45,036 bases of DNA, taken from assembly GCA_025054875.1 (NCBI GenBank), contig JANWYS010000010.1, positions 1 through 45,036 on the forward strand, in the 5' to 3' direction. Numbering within the stretch: position 1 is the first letter of the stretch; every line of letters begins with the position of its first letter. Positions 1 to 8,326 of the stretch are shown here, one piece after another. Source of the stretch: Cytophagaceae bacterium. Its GTDB lineage: Bacteria > Bacteroidota > Bacteroidia > Cytophagales > Cytophagaceae. Both the position numbers and the translations under genes were made by a program. The notes beneath the pieces are model-generated. The model made no database searches and was not told the DNA's origin. It saw only the letters and a list, made by a program, of their open reading frames with translations.

Positions 1-58
1 CGGTTTGTTTTCAAATATTAAACAATCTCCATGGCCTTTAAGCCTTCAAACTTAACCT

Positions 59-126
59 CAACTGAAAAATCCGGGTTGAAATGAAAAATCAGTGTTGAAA
101 TTTTATATTCAACTGAAAAATCCGGA
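59..126 (+). repeat. Short AT-rich repeat, left copy
   Basis: This segment contains the word GAAAAATC three times (starting near 64, 83 and 115). The first and last words lie in near-identical copies of caactgaaaaatccgg. A related segment lies inverted at the other end of the window (44911-44985). About 48 bases (roughly 79-126) match that copy with three substitutions and a one-base indel. No reading frame covers it. It could be a dispersed intergenic repeat or a cluster of protein-binding sites. Confidence 0.6.
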
Positions 127-143
127 ATAAAAACTTTTACGAA

Positions 144-180
144 TTAAAAAAAGCCAATCAGATTTTCTCCAATTGGCTTC
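144..180 (-). terminator. Rho-independent terminator of the 59-aa gene
   Basis: An 8-bp stem (aagccaat at 151-158 pairing with attggctt at 172-179) with a 13-nt loop is followed, reading the minus strand, by a run of about seven T (plus-strand A run 145-151). It lies 24 nt past the stop codon of the small minus-strand gene at 204-383. Confidence 0.7.
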
Positions 181-203
181 TTTACAAAGGTTGTTTAAAT
201 TTT

Positions 204-383
204 TTAATTAAAACATTGGTTTAAGATAGTCAGGTACGTGTCGCTAAAATTTTCATAACACCATTTTTTTAGCTCCAGTAGTTCATCGCGCAACAAATCT
301 TTCATGTTTTTTCTGAGTTCTTTTTCAAATAAATACTCATCAAAACTTACTTTTTGCAAAATCAATTTTACATATTCTAGCAT
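204..383 (-). CDS. Small conserved-looking protein, 59 aa, function unknown
   Basis: An ATG-to-TAA frame on the minus strand encodes 59 residues starting MLEYVKLILQKVSFDEYLF and ending ILNQCFN. The protein is charged and probably all-helical, with a KELRKNMKDLLRDELLELKK stretch followed by a Trp-Cys-Tyr motif near residue 41. It has no signal peptide or membrane segment. The residue make-up looks like a real cytoplasmic protein, the frame is followed at once by a good intrinsic terminator, and a TACATTTG promoter element lies upstream. I have the impression of similar short proteins in other Bacteroidota, but that is memory and not checked. No function is proposed. It is easily missed because it falls below common length cut-offs. 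Confidence 0.7.
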   Translation of the reverse strand: MLEYVKLILQKVSFDEYLFEKELRKNMKDLLRDELLELKKWCYENFSDTYLTILNQCFN

Positions 384-411
384 AAGAACTGTATTTTAGT
401 AAAAGTGATTG

Positions 412-440
412 TTTATGATTAGCGCTTATAGCATCATAAA
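412..440. other. Inverted repeat between divergent genes
   Basis: tttatgat (412-419) and atcataaa (433-440) form an 8-bp stem around a 13-nt loop that contains the palindrome agcgct. It lies between the divergent starts at 383 and 551 and has no T-run, so an operator or mRNA structure is more likely than a terminator. This is speculative. Confidence 0.3.
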
Positions 441-464
441 TTTATTAATTTATTAATTATCAAA

Positions 465-472
465 CAAATGTA
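465..472 (-). promoter_or_regulatory. Possible -7 promoter element (TACATTTG)
   Basis: The minus strand reads TACATTTG, an exact match to the Bacteroidota -7 consensus TAnnTTTG. It would place the transcript start about 75 nt upstream of the 59-aa gene. No clear TTTG lies at the expected -33 distance, so support is partial. Confidence 0.3.
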
Positions 473-550
473 ATTTTATATTTCTTGGTCATTTTATATA
501 TAATAAACGTTAATATTGAAATAAGGTTATATTTAACTTGAAATATTTAT

Positions 551-1951
551 ATGAAGAGAATATTTTTTTTTCTTTTATTGTTTCTTTATTACATTGTTTC
601 AAACGCTCAGGAAATACAATTTGTATATGACAAAACAACCTTGAGCATAAACGAACCGTTTGCACTGTCTATTGTTTTTTCAAAAGACAAAAAGCGAGAA
701 TATAAAGCCTTTCAAAATTATATATTCCCGGATGTGGCAGATTTAGTAAAAGATCGCACCTTGTTCACGGAAGAGAGCGATGGTTCGTCATCTATTACTC
801 AATATTATTTGCCCCTCAAAAAAGGGTCATATGTATTTCCTCCGTTATTGATTAACTTAAAAAATGATGTGATATTTTTCCCGGGCACCACTTTGTATGT
901 GAACAATAATAAATTTCGGGGTGAAAATGATTCGGGAAACGATATTGCTCAGTCTCTGACATTCAAAGACGAAAAATTAGATGCTTATCTAGAGTTAAAC
1001 ACATCACACACTACCGTGTACTGTGGCCAGGCTTTCTGCCTACAAGTGAACTTTATGGTATCCGTTGCTAATCGCTCGGAGTTTACTTTTTTTGACCTTG
1101 CCGAACAGAGGAAGAAAATAATTCAATTGCTGAAAAGCATGAAATGTTACTCTAATGATGCAGAGATAAACGATGAAATACCTCGCGACACGGCTGCAGT
1201 GGGTTCGCATAAATACGTTCGCTGGCAACTATACAAAGGATATTACTACCCTATGGTGAGCGAAACTATTGTAGTACCGGCGTTAGAGCTCACAGTACTA
1301 GGTTATAAATACGCCCGCAACGGCAACATTAGCATAGAACGAAAAATAACGGAAAAACAATTCAAAACATCGCCGATAAAAATAAATGTGCTTTCACTTC
1401 CACCTCATCCGATGAGCGATGTAGTGCCGGTAGGAGAGTTTTCATTGCATGACAAAATTTTATCAAAACGCATACACACAGGTTCAGCTTTTGAATATCA
1501 GTGCACAATTTCCGGAGATGGATATGCTCCACTGATAATGCCACCCGTGATTAACGAAAATGAAGTACTGGAATTCTATACCAATTCCGTTTCCAAACAA
1601 ATGCAAGAGGTAGCCAATACTTTGCGGACTTTTAAAACCATAAATTATTCTGTCATTTGCAAAGAGCCGGGACAACACAATTTGGCAGATTATATATCTT
1701 GGATATACTTCAACCCATTATCGAAAAGTTACGATACATTGAAATCGAATCTGGTAATTCATGTATCGGGAAATAGTATTAAGAACAATTATATTTCTCT
1801 CAACCATCCCGATGTTTTTTATCAAAACATTAAAAAAGAAAATAATCAATTGCACGTGGTAGAGAAAACACAGGATATGCAATCCGTTTTGATTAAGGGA
1901 ATAATTTTAGTTATGTTAGGGGTTTCAGTATGGGTGTTGTTTAAGAAATGA
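551..1951 (+). CDS. BatD-like protein, secreted and membrane-anchored
   Basis: The 466-residue protein has an N-terminal signal peptide (hydrophobic residues 4-17, ending near SNAQ) and a single C-terminal membrane segment (about 448-464) followed by KK. The extracytoplasmic part looks like repeated beta-sandwich domains in the style of BatD/oxygen-tolerance proteins: an early segment with [14 protein letters not shown], where BatD has a similar 'pattern of sharing by strands' after its first domain, and a late segment with [16 protein letters not shown]. BatD proteins usually sit with BatA/B and MoxR, which are absent here, so this is a stand-alone relative. Its stop overlaps the aroC start by 4 bases (ATGA), implying translational coupling. 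The substrate and role are unknown. Confidence 0.6.
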   Translation: MKRIFFFLLLFLYYIVSNAQEIQFVYDKTTLSINEPFALSIVFSKDKKREYKAFQNYIFPDVADLVKDRTLFTEESDGSSSITQYYLPLKKGSYVFPPLLINLKNDVIFFPGTTLYVNNNKFRGENDSGNDIAQSLTFKDEKLDAYLELNTSHTTVYCGQAFCLQVNFMVSVANRSEFTFFDLAEQRKKIIQLLKSMKCYSNDAEINDEIPRDTAAVGSHKYVRWQLYKGYYYPMVSETIVVPALELTVLGYKYARNGNISIERKITEKQFKTSPIKINVLSLPPHPMSDVVPVGEFSLHDKILSKRIHTGSAFEYQCTISGDGYAPLIMPPVINENEVLEFYTNSVSKQMQEVANTLRTFKTINYSVICKEPGQHNLADYISWIYFNPLSKSYDTLKSNLVIHVSGNSIKNNYISLNHPDVFYQNIKKENNQLHVVEKTQDMQSVLIKGIILVMLGVSVWVLFKK

Positions 1952-3045
1952 GCAGTACGTTTGGCAAAATATTCAAAATATCAACCTTCGGAGAGTCGCA
2001 TGGCAAGGCAGTAGGAGTGGTATTGGAAGGATGTCCGGCAGGATTAGAAATAGATGAAAATTACATTCAACATGAACTTGACCGTCGCAAACCGGGGCAA
2101 TCTAAAATTACTACACAACGCAAAGAGGAAGATAAAGTGCACATACTCTCCGGAGTATTCGAAAATAAAACTACGGGTACTCCTATAGCTATGGTGGTAT
2201 ACAACGAAGATCAGCGAAGCAAAGACTACTCTCACATAGCTGATAAATTCAGGCCTTCGCACGCGGACTATACGTATCATGTAAAATATGGAATACGTGA
2301 TTATCGTGGCGGCGGACGCAGCTCGGCCAGAGAGACCGTAGCTCGTGTGGCGGCAGGAGCCATCGCTAAATTACTGTTATCAAAGTTCGGTATACGAATA
2401 TATTCCTACGTATCGCAAGTAGGCAGCATTCGGTTAGACAAACACTATGACGAATTAGATTTGAACACTATTGATGATAACATTATCCGATGTCCGGATG
2501 CACAAACAGCTGAAAAAATGATTGCACTCATAGATGAAACCCGAAAAAATCAAGACACAATAGGCGGAGTCATCACTGGTGTCGTGAAGGGATGCCCTCC
2601 CGGACTTGGAGAACCTGTGTTTGACAAGTTGCATGCTGAATTAGGAAAAGCTATGCTCAGCATAAACGCCGTAAAAGGCTTTGAGTATGGCAGTGGATTT
2701 GATGGAGTAAAACTTAATGGCTCTCAACACAATGATTTGTTCGAAAACAAAGATGGTCGCATCACAACAAAAACCAATCATTCCGGTGGCATACAGGGAG
2801 GCATATCCAACGGGCAAGACATATATTTCCGTGTAGCATTCAAACCGGTGGCTACCATCATGAGCGATCAGGAAAGCGTGAATGAAAAAGGAGAAAAAAC
2901 AATCGTTTCCGGCAAAGGCCGGCACGACCCCTGTGTGTTGCCACGTGCCGTACCTATTGTGGATGCCATGACGGCATTGGTGCTCGCCGATTTTTTCCTG
3001 CGAAATCAATTAGCTTCATTACACAGATTGTCGAAGCATGAGTAA
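1948..3045 (+). CDS. aroC: Chorismate synthase
   Basis: Chorismate synthase removes phosphate from 5-enolpyruvylshikimate-3-phosphate to give chorismate, the last shared step to aromatic amino acids, using reduced FMN. The 365-residue length is normal. Signatures seen are [10 protein letters not shown] near the N terminus, [16 protein letters not shown], the glycine/serine-rich [28 protein letters not shown] and the C-terminal [18 protein letters not shown]. The start overlaps the preceding BatD-like gene by 4 bases, and the end overlaps the symporter gene by 8 bases. The three genes therefore form one transcription unit, although their functions are not obviously linked. Confidence 0.97.
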   Translation: MSSTFGKIFKISTFGESHGKAVGVVLEGCPAGLEIDENYIQHELDRRKPGQSKITTQRKEEDKVHILSGVFENKTTGTPIAMVVYNEDQRSKDYSHIADKFRPSHADYTYHVKYGIRDYRGGGRSSARETVARVAAGAIAKLLLSKFGIRIYSYVSQVGSIRLDKHYDELDLNTIDDNIIRCPDAQTAEKMIALIDETRKNQDTIGGVITGVVKGCPPGLGEPVFDKLHAELGKAMLSINAVKGFEYGSGFDGVKLNGSQHNDLFENKDGRITTKTNHSGGIQGGISNGQDIYFRVAFKPVATIMSDQESVNEKGEKTIVSGKGRHDPCVLPRAVPIVDAMTALVLADFFLRNQLASLHRLSKHE

Positions 3046-4321
3046 AAAAGTAAGAACTATTCCGCTCCATTCACAAATACTGATTGGTATCTTTGCCGGC
3101 ATTCTGTGCGGCACATCGGTTATTTTTATTCAAGGCGGACATACATTCATTCAGTTTTATGTGGCTCCATTCGGAAATATTTTTTTAAAGCTGCTTCAAC
3201 TCATTGCTATACCGGTAATTCTTACCTCGCTCATCACAGGCTTGGCCAAAATAAAAGATGTAAAGAAAATCGGTAGCATGGGCTTAAAAACTGTCATCTT
3301 CTTCATCTGCACAACATTGATAGCAACAACCATAGGAGTAATTATAGCAGACATAATCAGACCCGGTAAATCTATTGATGAGAACATAAAAAAAGAGATG
3401 ATTGCATCAATGGGCGTAACTTCTGATGATATATCAGATCAATTAAATACTGGCGGCAGCCCCCTTACATTTATTGAAAACATGGTGCCCAGCAATTTTT
3501 TTCAATCTATTTCCTCTAATCAAAATATGATACAAGTCGTGTTGTTTGCCATACTTTTTGGAGTGGCTTTGTCGCGCATAGGTGAGGAGAAAGCAAAACC
3601 GGTATTGCTTTTTTTAGAAGGTACAAACGAAGCTCTGACATTGATGATTAATTTAATCATGAAAATTGCACCTCTCGGAGTATTCGCACTGGTAGCATCT
3701 GTATTGGCAAAAGTTTCCGCAGGAGATCTTCAGAAATCCATACACCTGCTTTCAGGATTGGCGTGGTACAGTTTGTCGGTATTAACAGGGCTTTGTATTA
3801 TGATATGCCTTGTCTATCCGGTTTTATTTTATACATTTTCGGGTACGTCCTATTCTATGTTTTTTAAGAGCATGCGTTCTGCTTTTTTGTTGGCGTTTAC
3901 ATCCAGCTCAAGCAGCGCCACCCTACCTCTTACCATGCAATGCGTAGAAAAAAATCTTAAGGTAGACAAAGAGATTGCAGGTTTCGTGCTGCCTTTTGGT
4001 ACCACCATCAATATGGATGGTACAGCTTTATACCAATGTGTGGCTGCGATTTTTATTGCACAATTCTTCAACCTGGAGCTCAGCTGGACGCAGCAAATCG
4101 TAATCATACTTACTGCTACTACTGCGGCAGCAGGTGCCGCCGGCATTCCCGGTGCAGGAATGGTGACACTCATCATGATCTTACAAAATGCAGGATTGCC
4201 CACCGCCGGAATTAATCTTATACTGATTCCCGACCGGATTTTAGACATGTGCCGTACTGTAATTAATGTGGCGGGTGATGTTACGGCTTGCCTCGTGGTA
4301 AAAGGAAGAAGCAAAGCCTAA
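3038..4321 (+). CDS. Sodium/dicarboxylate (glutamate-type) symporter, SDF family
   Basis: This 427-residue inner-membrane protein of the dicarboxylate/amino acid:cation symporter family imports C4-dicarboxylates, glutamate or aspartate with Na+ or H+. Visible family motifs are the serine-rich re-entrant loop ([10 protein letters not shown], about residues 288-297), the NMDGTALY motif on the seventh helix, and [11 protein letters not shown] with DRILDMCRT and NVAGD near the end. Eight hydrophobic helices fit the GltPh fold. Substrate cannot be fixed from the sequence; the arginine of DRILDMCRT is in the place that favours acidic amino acids in characterised members. It overlaps aroC by 8 bases. 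No clear terminator was found between it and trpS (4322-4447). Confidence 0.92.
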   Translation: MSKKVRTIPLHSQILIGIFAGILCGTSVIFIQGGHTFIQFYVAPFGNIFLKLLQLIAIPVILTSLITGLAKIKDVKKIGSMGLKTVIFFICTTLIATTIGVIIADIIRPGKSIDENIKKEMIASMGVTSDDISDQLNTGGSPLTFIENMVPSNFFQSISSNQNMIQVVLFAILFGVALSRIGEEKAKPVLLFLEGTNEALTLMINLIMKIAPLGVFALVASVLAKVSAGDLQKSIHLLSGLAWYSLSVLTGLCIMICLVYPVLFYTFSGTSYSMFFKSMRSAFLLAFTSSSSSATLPLTMQCVEKNLKVDKEIAGFVLPFGTTINMDGTALYQCVAAIFIAQFFNLELSWTQQIVIILTATTAAAGAAGIPGAGMVTLIMILQNAGLPTAGINLILIPDRILDMCRTVINVAGDVTACLVVKGRSKA

Positions 4322-4447
4322 AGCCATACACCTCAAAAAGGTAAATACATGGTGGTATGACAAATGATAAGATTATAGACTAAAAACAGTATGTATCAAT
4401 TTCAAAACAATATAACGAAGCATATTCAGAGTTCAGAGTTTTCGGTT

Positions 4448-5416
4448 TTAATACCCGATTTTATCTTTCACTCTTTTTAATACTGATACAGCAACTTCAC
4501 TTGCTTTTGATGCTCCTTTTTTCAAATGTTCTTCAATGACATTCGGATTGGTAATGAAATAATTAAACTTTTTTCGTTCTTCATCAAAACGTTTCAATAT
4601 CAATTCGTACAAAGCTTGCTTGGCATGACCGTATCCGTAGTTTCCTTTTTCATAATTACTTCTCAAAGTTTGTGTTTCTTCATCAGAAGCTATAAGAGAA
4701 TACAGTTTGAATACCGTGCAAGTGTCCGCATTTTTAGGCTCCTCCAAGGGGGTACTATCGGTTTTGATTTCCTTTATTTTTTTGAGTAGATCTTTTTCGG
4801 GCAAGAAAATATCAATGTAGTTGTTGTACGACTTGCTCATTTTTTGCCCGTCAGTACCGGGTATGGTCATTACTTTTTCATCTATTTTAGGTTCCGGCAA
4901 AATAAAGGTTTCGCCATAAGTGCGATTAAAACTCTCAGCTATATCGCGGGTGATTTCGATATGTTGCTTTTGGTCTTTGCCAACGGGCACTATTTGTGCA
5001 TCATAGAGCAGTATATCGGCCGCCATAAGAACAGGATATGTAAAAAGTCCTGCATTCACATCCGATAAACGATCGGACTTGTCTTTGAAGGAGTGTGCCA
5101 GCGTAAGGCGCTGATAGGGAGTGAAGCAAGAGAGTATCCATGCCAGCTCGCAACACATGGGCACATCGGATTGACGGTAGAATACAGTCTTGTCGGTATC
5201 AAGTCCGAAAGCCAACCATGCAGCGGCCACTGCATAGGTGTTTTGTTTGGTTATCCTGCCATCCTTTAGTGTAGTGAGGCTGTGAAGGTCGGCAATAAAA
5301 ATGAAAGATTCATTTTCATGTTCTTTGCTCAACGCTATTGCCGGCATGATGGCCCCTAATATATTGCCAAGGTGAGGCCTGCCGCTGCTTTGTATTCCGG
5401 TTAGTATTCTTGCCAT
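4448..5416 (-). CDS. trpS: Tryptophanyl-tRNA synthetase
   Basis: This class I aminoacyl-tRNA synthetase charges tRNA-Trp. The 322-residue length is typical of bacterial TrpRS. The HIGH-like signature is present as SGRPHLGN (about residues 11-18), the KMSKS loop as GQKMSKSYNN, and the central ADILLYDAQIVPVGKDQKQH segment is characteristic. The start ATG at 5416 is preceded by a good Bacteroidota promoter with a short leader. The gene is convergent with the upstream symporter operon and apparently transcribed alone. Confidence 0.96.
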   Translation of the reverse strand: MARILTGIQSSGRPHLGNILGAIMPAIALSKEHENESFIFIADLHSLTTLKDGRITKQNTYAVAAAWLAFGLDTDKTVFYRQSDVPMCCELAWILSCFTPYQRLTLAHSFKDKSDRLSDVNAGLFTYPVLMAADILLYDAQIVPVGKDQKQHIEITRDIAESFNRTYGETFILPEPKIDEKVMTIPGTDGQKMSKSYNNYIDIFLPEKDLLKKIKEIKTDSTPLEEPKNADTCTVFKLYSLIASDEETQTLRSNYEKGNYGYGHAKQALYELILKRFDEERKKFNYFITNPNVIEEHLKKGASKASEVAVSVLKRVKDKIGY

Positions 5417-5430
5417 CAGATATTTTTTTT

Positions 5431-5461
5431 CAAATGTATAAGTTTTGTCATTATATTGAAA
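5431..5461 (-). promoter_or_regulatory. Promoter of trpS
   Basis: On the minus strand TTTC (5458-5461) is followed by a 19-nt spacer and TACATTTG (5431-5438). This fits the Bacteroidota consensus TTTG-N19-TAnnTTTG with one mismatch in the -33 box. The expected transcript start is close to 5424, leaving a leader of about 8 nt before the trpS ATG. Confidence 0.5.
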
Positions 5462-5592
5462 CGAGCATCACATTTTCCATAATCCTCTGCTCATTTCTCA
5501 GCCGGCGGTTGTATCCGGGTAGCAAAATTACATTCCTTTATCCCGGATTCTGCACTAACGGAAAAAGTGTGGTGAGATATTTTTTTTATTTT

Positions 5593-5700
5593 GGGCGTGC
5601 CCCTACGGGTCGCGCTGTCCGCCACTCCGCTATCGCTCCGGTGCTTCGCTGAAGCTACGCACTGGCCTTGCAGGCCATGGCTCCCATCGCTCACGCGGTT
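5593..5700. repeat. GC-rich, hairpin-rich intergenic element, copy 1
   Basis: A markedly GC-rich island in AT-rich DNA, made of consecutive small hairpins: ggcct-tgc-aggcc at 5664-5676, gcttc-gct-gaagc at 5643-5655, and a ccc-tac-ggg at 5601-5609. It shares CGCGCTRTCCGC (5611-5622) and a later CCGCTATCGCT (5627-5637) with the element at 24921-25020. Apparent reading frames across it have biased, repetitive composition and are not genes. It is reminiscent of GC-rich intergenic sequence common in other Bacteroidota (memory, unchecked). The surrounding 5462-5860 contains no recognisable gene. Confidence 0.55.
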
Positions 5701-5860
5701 CCCCGAACTTTTTCAAGTGCATTAGCACAGACCGAAATCCCATCAAGATTCTGAAACTAAAATGGGGATTAGAAACACAAAGAAATCCATTCCGAATATT
5801 TGTTCACAGCGACACAAGCGAGCTGAAAATCGCGCCGGTGCTTGGTGTGGTGGGGAAGTT

Positions 5861-5882
5861 CGGAGCACAACATTGTGCTCCG
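5861..5882. other. Perfect 10-bp hairpin
   Basis: cggagcacaa and ttgtgctccg are exact reverse complements separated by only two bases. No T-run follows on either strand, so it is not a typical intrinsic terminator. It lies between the GC-rich element and the RloB remnant, and could be the end of a lost mobile element or a transposase recognition hairpin (inference). Confidence 0.5.
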
Positions 5883-5983
5883 GCACAAAAGTTGAATTGA
5901 AAGGCTGTTCTTTAATGCAAGCACATCACCTCGCCTGAAGCAAAACCTGTGGTGGCAGTTGTCGTTATATCATTCCACTATTT

Positions 5984-6380
5984 CTAATGTTTTCTGGTAA
6001 GCAGGAACACAGTAGTTGATGATTCTTCTCTCGCCGGATTTTTATGGTCAAATTTATTGTAATTTTTTTCTGCTCTATCTACTTGCAAGTTCAACTCTTT
6101 TTTTATTTGGCTTCCGTCTATTCCGTCAACCAATTCAAAAAATCTTCTTCTATAATTCAGTTCCATTGCCGTCATAAGTTACTTTGAATGGTCTAAGGTA
6201 TTCGTTGATTTTATCGTTATAGCTATCTCTGTACATTTGCCTCCCTGATGGTCTTTGAAGTGCAATATCAATCAGTATTCGAATGATTGATTAGAATACG
6301 CTATACTAAAGTTATTATCTTTAGCCATCTGAATTGCAGAGTTAAAATCATTATCACATGACTTCATCCATTTTTTTAGT
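5984..6380 (-). pseudogene. Degraded RloB-like gene (C-terminal part)
   Basis: Reading the minus strand in pieces restores an RloB-family C-terminal region. The first piece (6380 to 6275) reads CDNDFNSAIQMAKDNNFSIA then YSNQSFEY, stopping at a TGA (6272-6274) where the family has a Trp. It continues LILHFKDHQGG, shifts frame near 6238 into MYRDSYNDKINEYLRPFK, meets a TAG, and shifts again into the last piece (6175 to 5984) with KKELNLQVDRAEKNYNKFD and the closing NPAREESSTTVFLL. RloB is usually paired with the RloA ATPase in accessory loci, often beside restriction systems, and is thought to act in phage defence; no intact partner is here. Further broken frames continue to about 6520 but I cannot assign them. 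At least one nonsense codon and two frameshifts make it non-functional. Confidence 0.6.
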
Positions 6381-6600
6381 TAAACCATTTTCTATATTAG
6401 AATCAAAAAGCAGCTCAAGCATGGCAAATCAAGGATTTTTGTTTGCAAGATTTATAATGCTATGCAATAATCCTGTTGAATCTCTGAGCGGAAATTTTCT
6501 AATGCATTAAATGGGATTATGAACAGAGATTTTAAGAGCATTTTAAAAGATATTTAATTTTTGTATTTTGAACGTTGTATTCAATTTAATCTGATTCAAA

Positions 6601-7053
6601 ATGAAACTTACATTTACAATTCTGGCACTTGTTATTACAAATACGGTGTTCGGTGTTCCTCCTATATACAAGGCAAAAGCAAAAGCGGCTATCGCCAAAA
6701 CCAATCGTGCTATATATGTAGCTCTCAAAGCCGTGAAGACAAACAAGGTATATAGCGGAAACTTGGGCAAAGCCATAAAGCACCAAAGGTATGCCAAAAA
6801 ATTGTACATCAACGGCGAATATGCAAAAAGTTTTTATCATACCCGTAGAGCCCGCATGCTTGCTAGAGAGGCATTAAAAGCCAACAGAGGAACTGCAAAC
6901 CTGGATTTTAATGAGTCGGCCGAAGAAAAAGAATTTGCCAAAGATTCGCCTTCCGATGGCGAATCGGATGCCATGGCAAATCAGGAATATCCTTCAGAAA
7001 TAAAAGATGAAGATATCGTCAATATGACTAATCTTGATTTAGAGGTACAATAG
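6601..7053 (+). CDS. Small secreted protein, basic helical core and acidic tail
   Basis: This 150-residue protein starts with a signal peptide (residues 1-18, cleavage near VFG-VPP). The next 80 residues are rich in Lys, Ala and Arg, with a repeated pattern of KAKAKAAIAKTNRAIYVALK and, later, YHTRRARMLAREALKA; they are probably two to four amphipathic helices. From about residue 100 the tail becomes strongly acidic (NESAEEKEF, SDGESD, IKDEDIV). I do not recognise a characterised family. The charge split suggests self-association or binding of a nucleic-acid or cell-wall polymer, but this is only inference. Nothing in the neighbouring genes points to a role. Confidence 0.75.
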   Translation: MKLTFTILALVITNTVFGVPPIYKAKAKAAIAKTNRAIYVALKAVKTNKVYSGNLGKAIKHQRYAKKLYINGEYAKSFYHTRRARMLAREALKANRGTANLDFNESAEEKEFAKDSPSDGESDAMANQEYPSEIKDEDIVNMTNLDLEVQ

Positions 7054-7289
7054 AATATACCTATTCTATGCAGTAGAAAAAATTGAACTCGAAAAGCGAT
7101 GAAAAACACTTCTGATGATTGGGTTAGGCGTTGAATTTTTCTGATGAAGAGCATTGGAAATATCCCTCATAATCTCTGACTAACGGGCTTTTATGCATAA
7201 AATGGTATAAGCAATATCTTTGTTTTGCTTATTCATTTGTTTATCACTGTACGATAAGTGTTGGGTATTCGGTATGTATAGTATGTACG

Positions 7290-7310
7290 ACCACTCAAAG
7301 TGGTTCTTTT
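7290..7310 (+). terminator. Weak terminator-like hairpin after the small secreted protein
   Basis: A 6-bp stem (accact 7290-7295 with agtggt 7299-7304, loop caa) is followed on the plus strand by tctttt. It lies 237 nt after the stop at 7053, so it is a possible but late terminator. The rest of 7054-7289 shows nothing recognisable. Confidence 0.35.
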
Positions 7311-7317
7311 AAACAAT

Positions 7318-7343
7318 AAAGCCGTTGCAATAACAACGGCTTT
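7318..7343 (-). terminator. Terminator of the CHASE2/FecR-like operon
   Basis: A 10-bp perfect stem (aaagccgttg with caacggcttt, loop caataa) lies 26 nt beyond the minus-strand stop at 7370. The U-tract on the minus strand is modest (TTTATTGTTT). Confidence 0.65.
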
Positions 7344-7369
7344 GCATGTATTTAGAAGCTAAACCTTTT

Positions 7370-8326
7370 TTATTTTTTCTCTTCTACTGGTTTTGCTATG
7401 TTTGCCCTTTCCAAAAACTGATTTCTGGCAATCATATAATCTTCAACCTCTGGCTCCATTTTGATAGCAGCTTCGTAACTTTCCAGTGCTTCTATATATA
7501 GTTTGTTATCTTCATAGAAAGATGCCAACACTATTTTGTTTATAGCTGTTTCTCCATCTAATTGAGAGATGAGCTCTTTCAGGTTGTTGTTAATCTCTAC
7601 AGATTTGGCTTCAGGCAAGAAAGACAAATTTATCTCATTAAATACGTTGGGTTTTTCTTTAGAGGAAACGGTAAGCTTATAGTTTTTCTCTAATTTTTTA
7701 TCCAGCTTGAGGTTTACCCATGTGTTGTTGGTTTCTGTGGAGTATATTACATCGTCAAACAGGTTAGTTACTTTCACTACGTAGGTTTTGGTTTCAGGTT
7801 CAGCTTCCCAACGAATGGTAACATCGGATGAGAATATTGTTATGTTTTTGTCACTACCTGAGTTTTTATCGTCTTTTCTGGCCACAGGTACGAAAAGTTT
7901 TATTTCGTTTAGCCCTCTTTCAACCGAACCGGTTACAGCCATATTTTTGTAGCGGCTTGCAGTTCCGTTTTCAACCGATTTAGACATCTCTCCGGCTACA
8001 TAATCCACGTAACGTTTACTGGCAGATGTATTTTGCACAGCTACTTCTGAATTTAGCTTGGCCACTTCGTAAGTTCCCGGTTTTTTCAGCTCGATGGTTT
8101 TACCGGTTTTGTGTACCAAGCCAAGATAGCCATTTTCAGCAATAATGATTTTATCACCTTTAAGCAGTTTTTTACCTACAAAAAGGGGTTTCCACTCGGT
8201 GGTGCCGGAAGTTTGTAACTTATTTCCTCCTTTAGAGGCGAGCACCTTGAACATTTCCTCTTGAGAATATGCAAACGAAGCTGAGAGGAACACAGCAAGA
8301 ACGAGAATAATTGATTTAGCTTTCAT
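7370..8326 (-). CDS. Secreted FecR-like protein with C-terminal TPR-like region
   Basis: The 318-residue protein has a signal peptide (residues 1-21, ending AYSQ). Residues about 30-85 look like the FecR beta domain: WKPLFVGKKLLKGDKIIIAE followed by NGYLGLVHKTGKTIELKKPG. A middle region (about 150-240) resembles the beta-sandwich that follows FecR domains in secreted Bacteroidota proteins (VTIRWEAEPETKTYVVKVT). The C-terminal 60 residues (ASFYEDNKLYIEALESYEAA) look like one or two TPR units. The start overlaps the end of the CHASE2 gene by 11 bases, so the two are co-translated. A sensor or scaffold acting in the periplasm with the CHASE2 partner is likely; the ligand is unknown. Confidence 0.7.
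   Translation of the reverse strand: MKAKSIILVLAVFLSASFAYSQEEMFKVLASKGGNKLQTSGTTEWKPLFVGKKLLKGDKIIIAENGYLGLVHKTGKTIELKKPGTYEVAKLNSEVAVQNTSASKRYVDYVAGEMSKSVENGTASRYKNMAVTGSVERGLNEIKLFVPVARKDDKNSGSDKNITIFSSDVTIRWEAEPETKTYVVKVTNLFDDVIYSTETNNTWVNLKLDKKLEKNYKLTVSSKEKPNVFNEINLSFLPEAKSVEINNNLKELISQLDGETAINKIVLASFYEDNKLYIEALESYEAAIKMEPEVEDYMIARNQFLERANIAKPVEEKK

Noticed and set aside
5410-5694. Overlapping frames on both strands at the first GC-rich element
   Set aside because: They read through hairpin DNA and part of the trpS promoter; no protein-like pattern.
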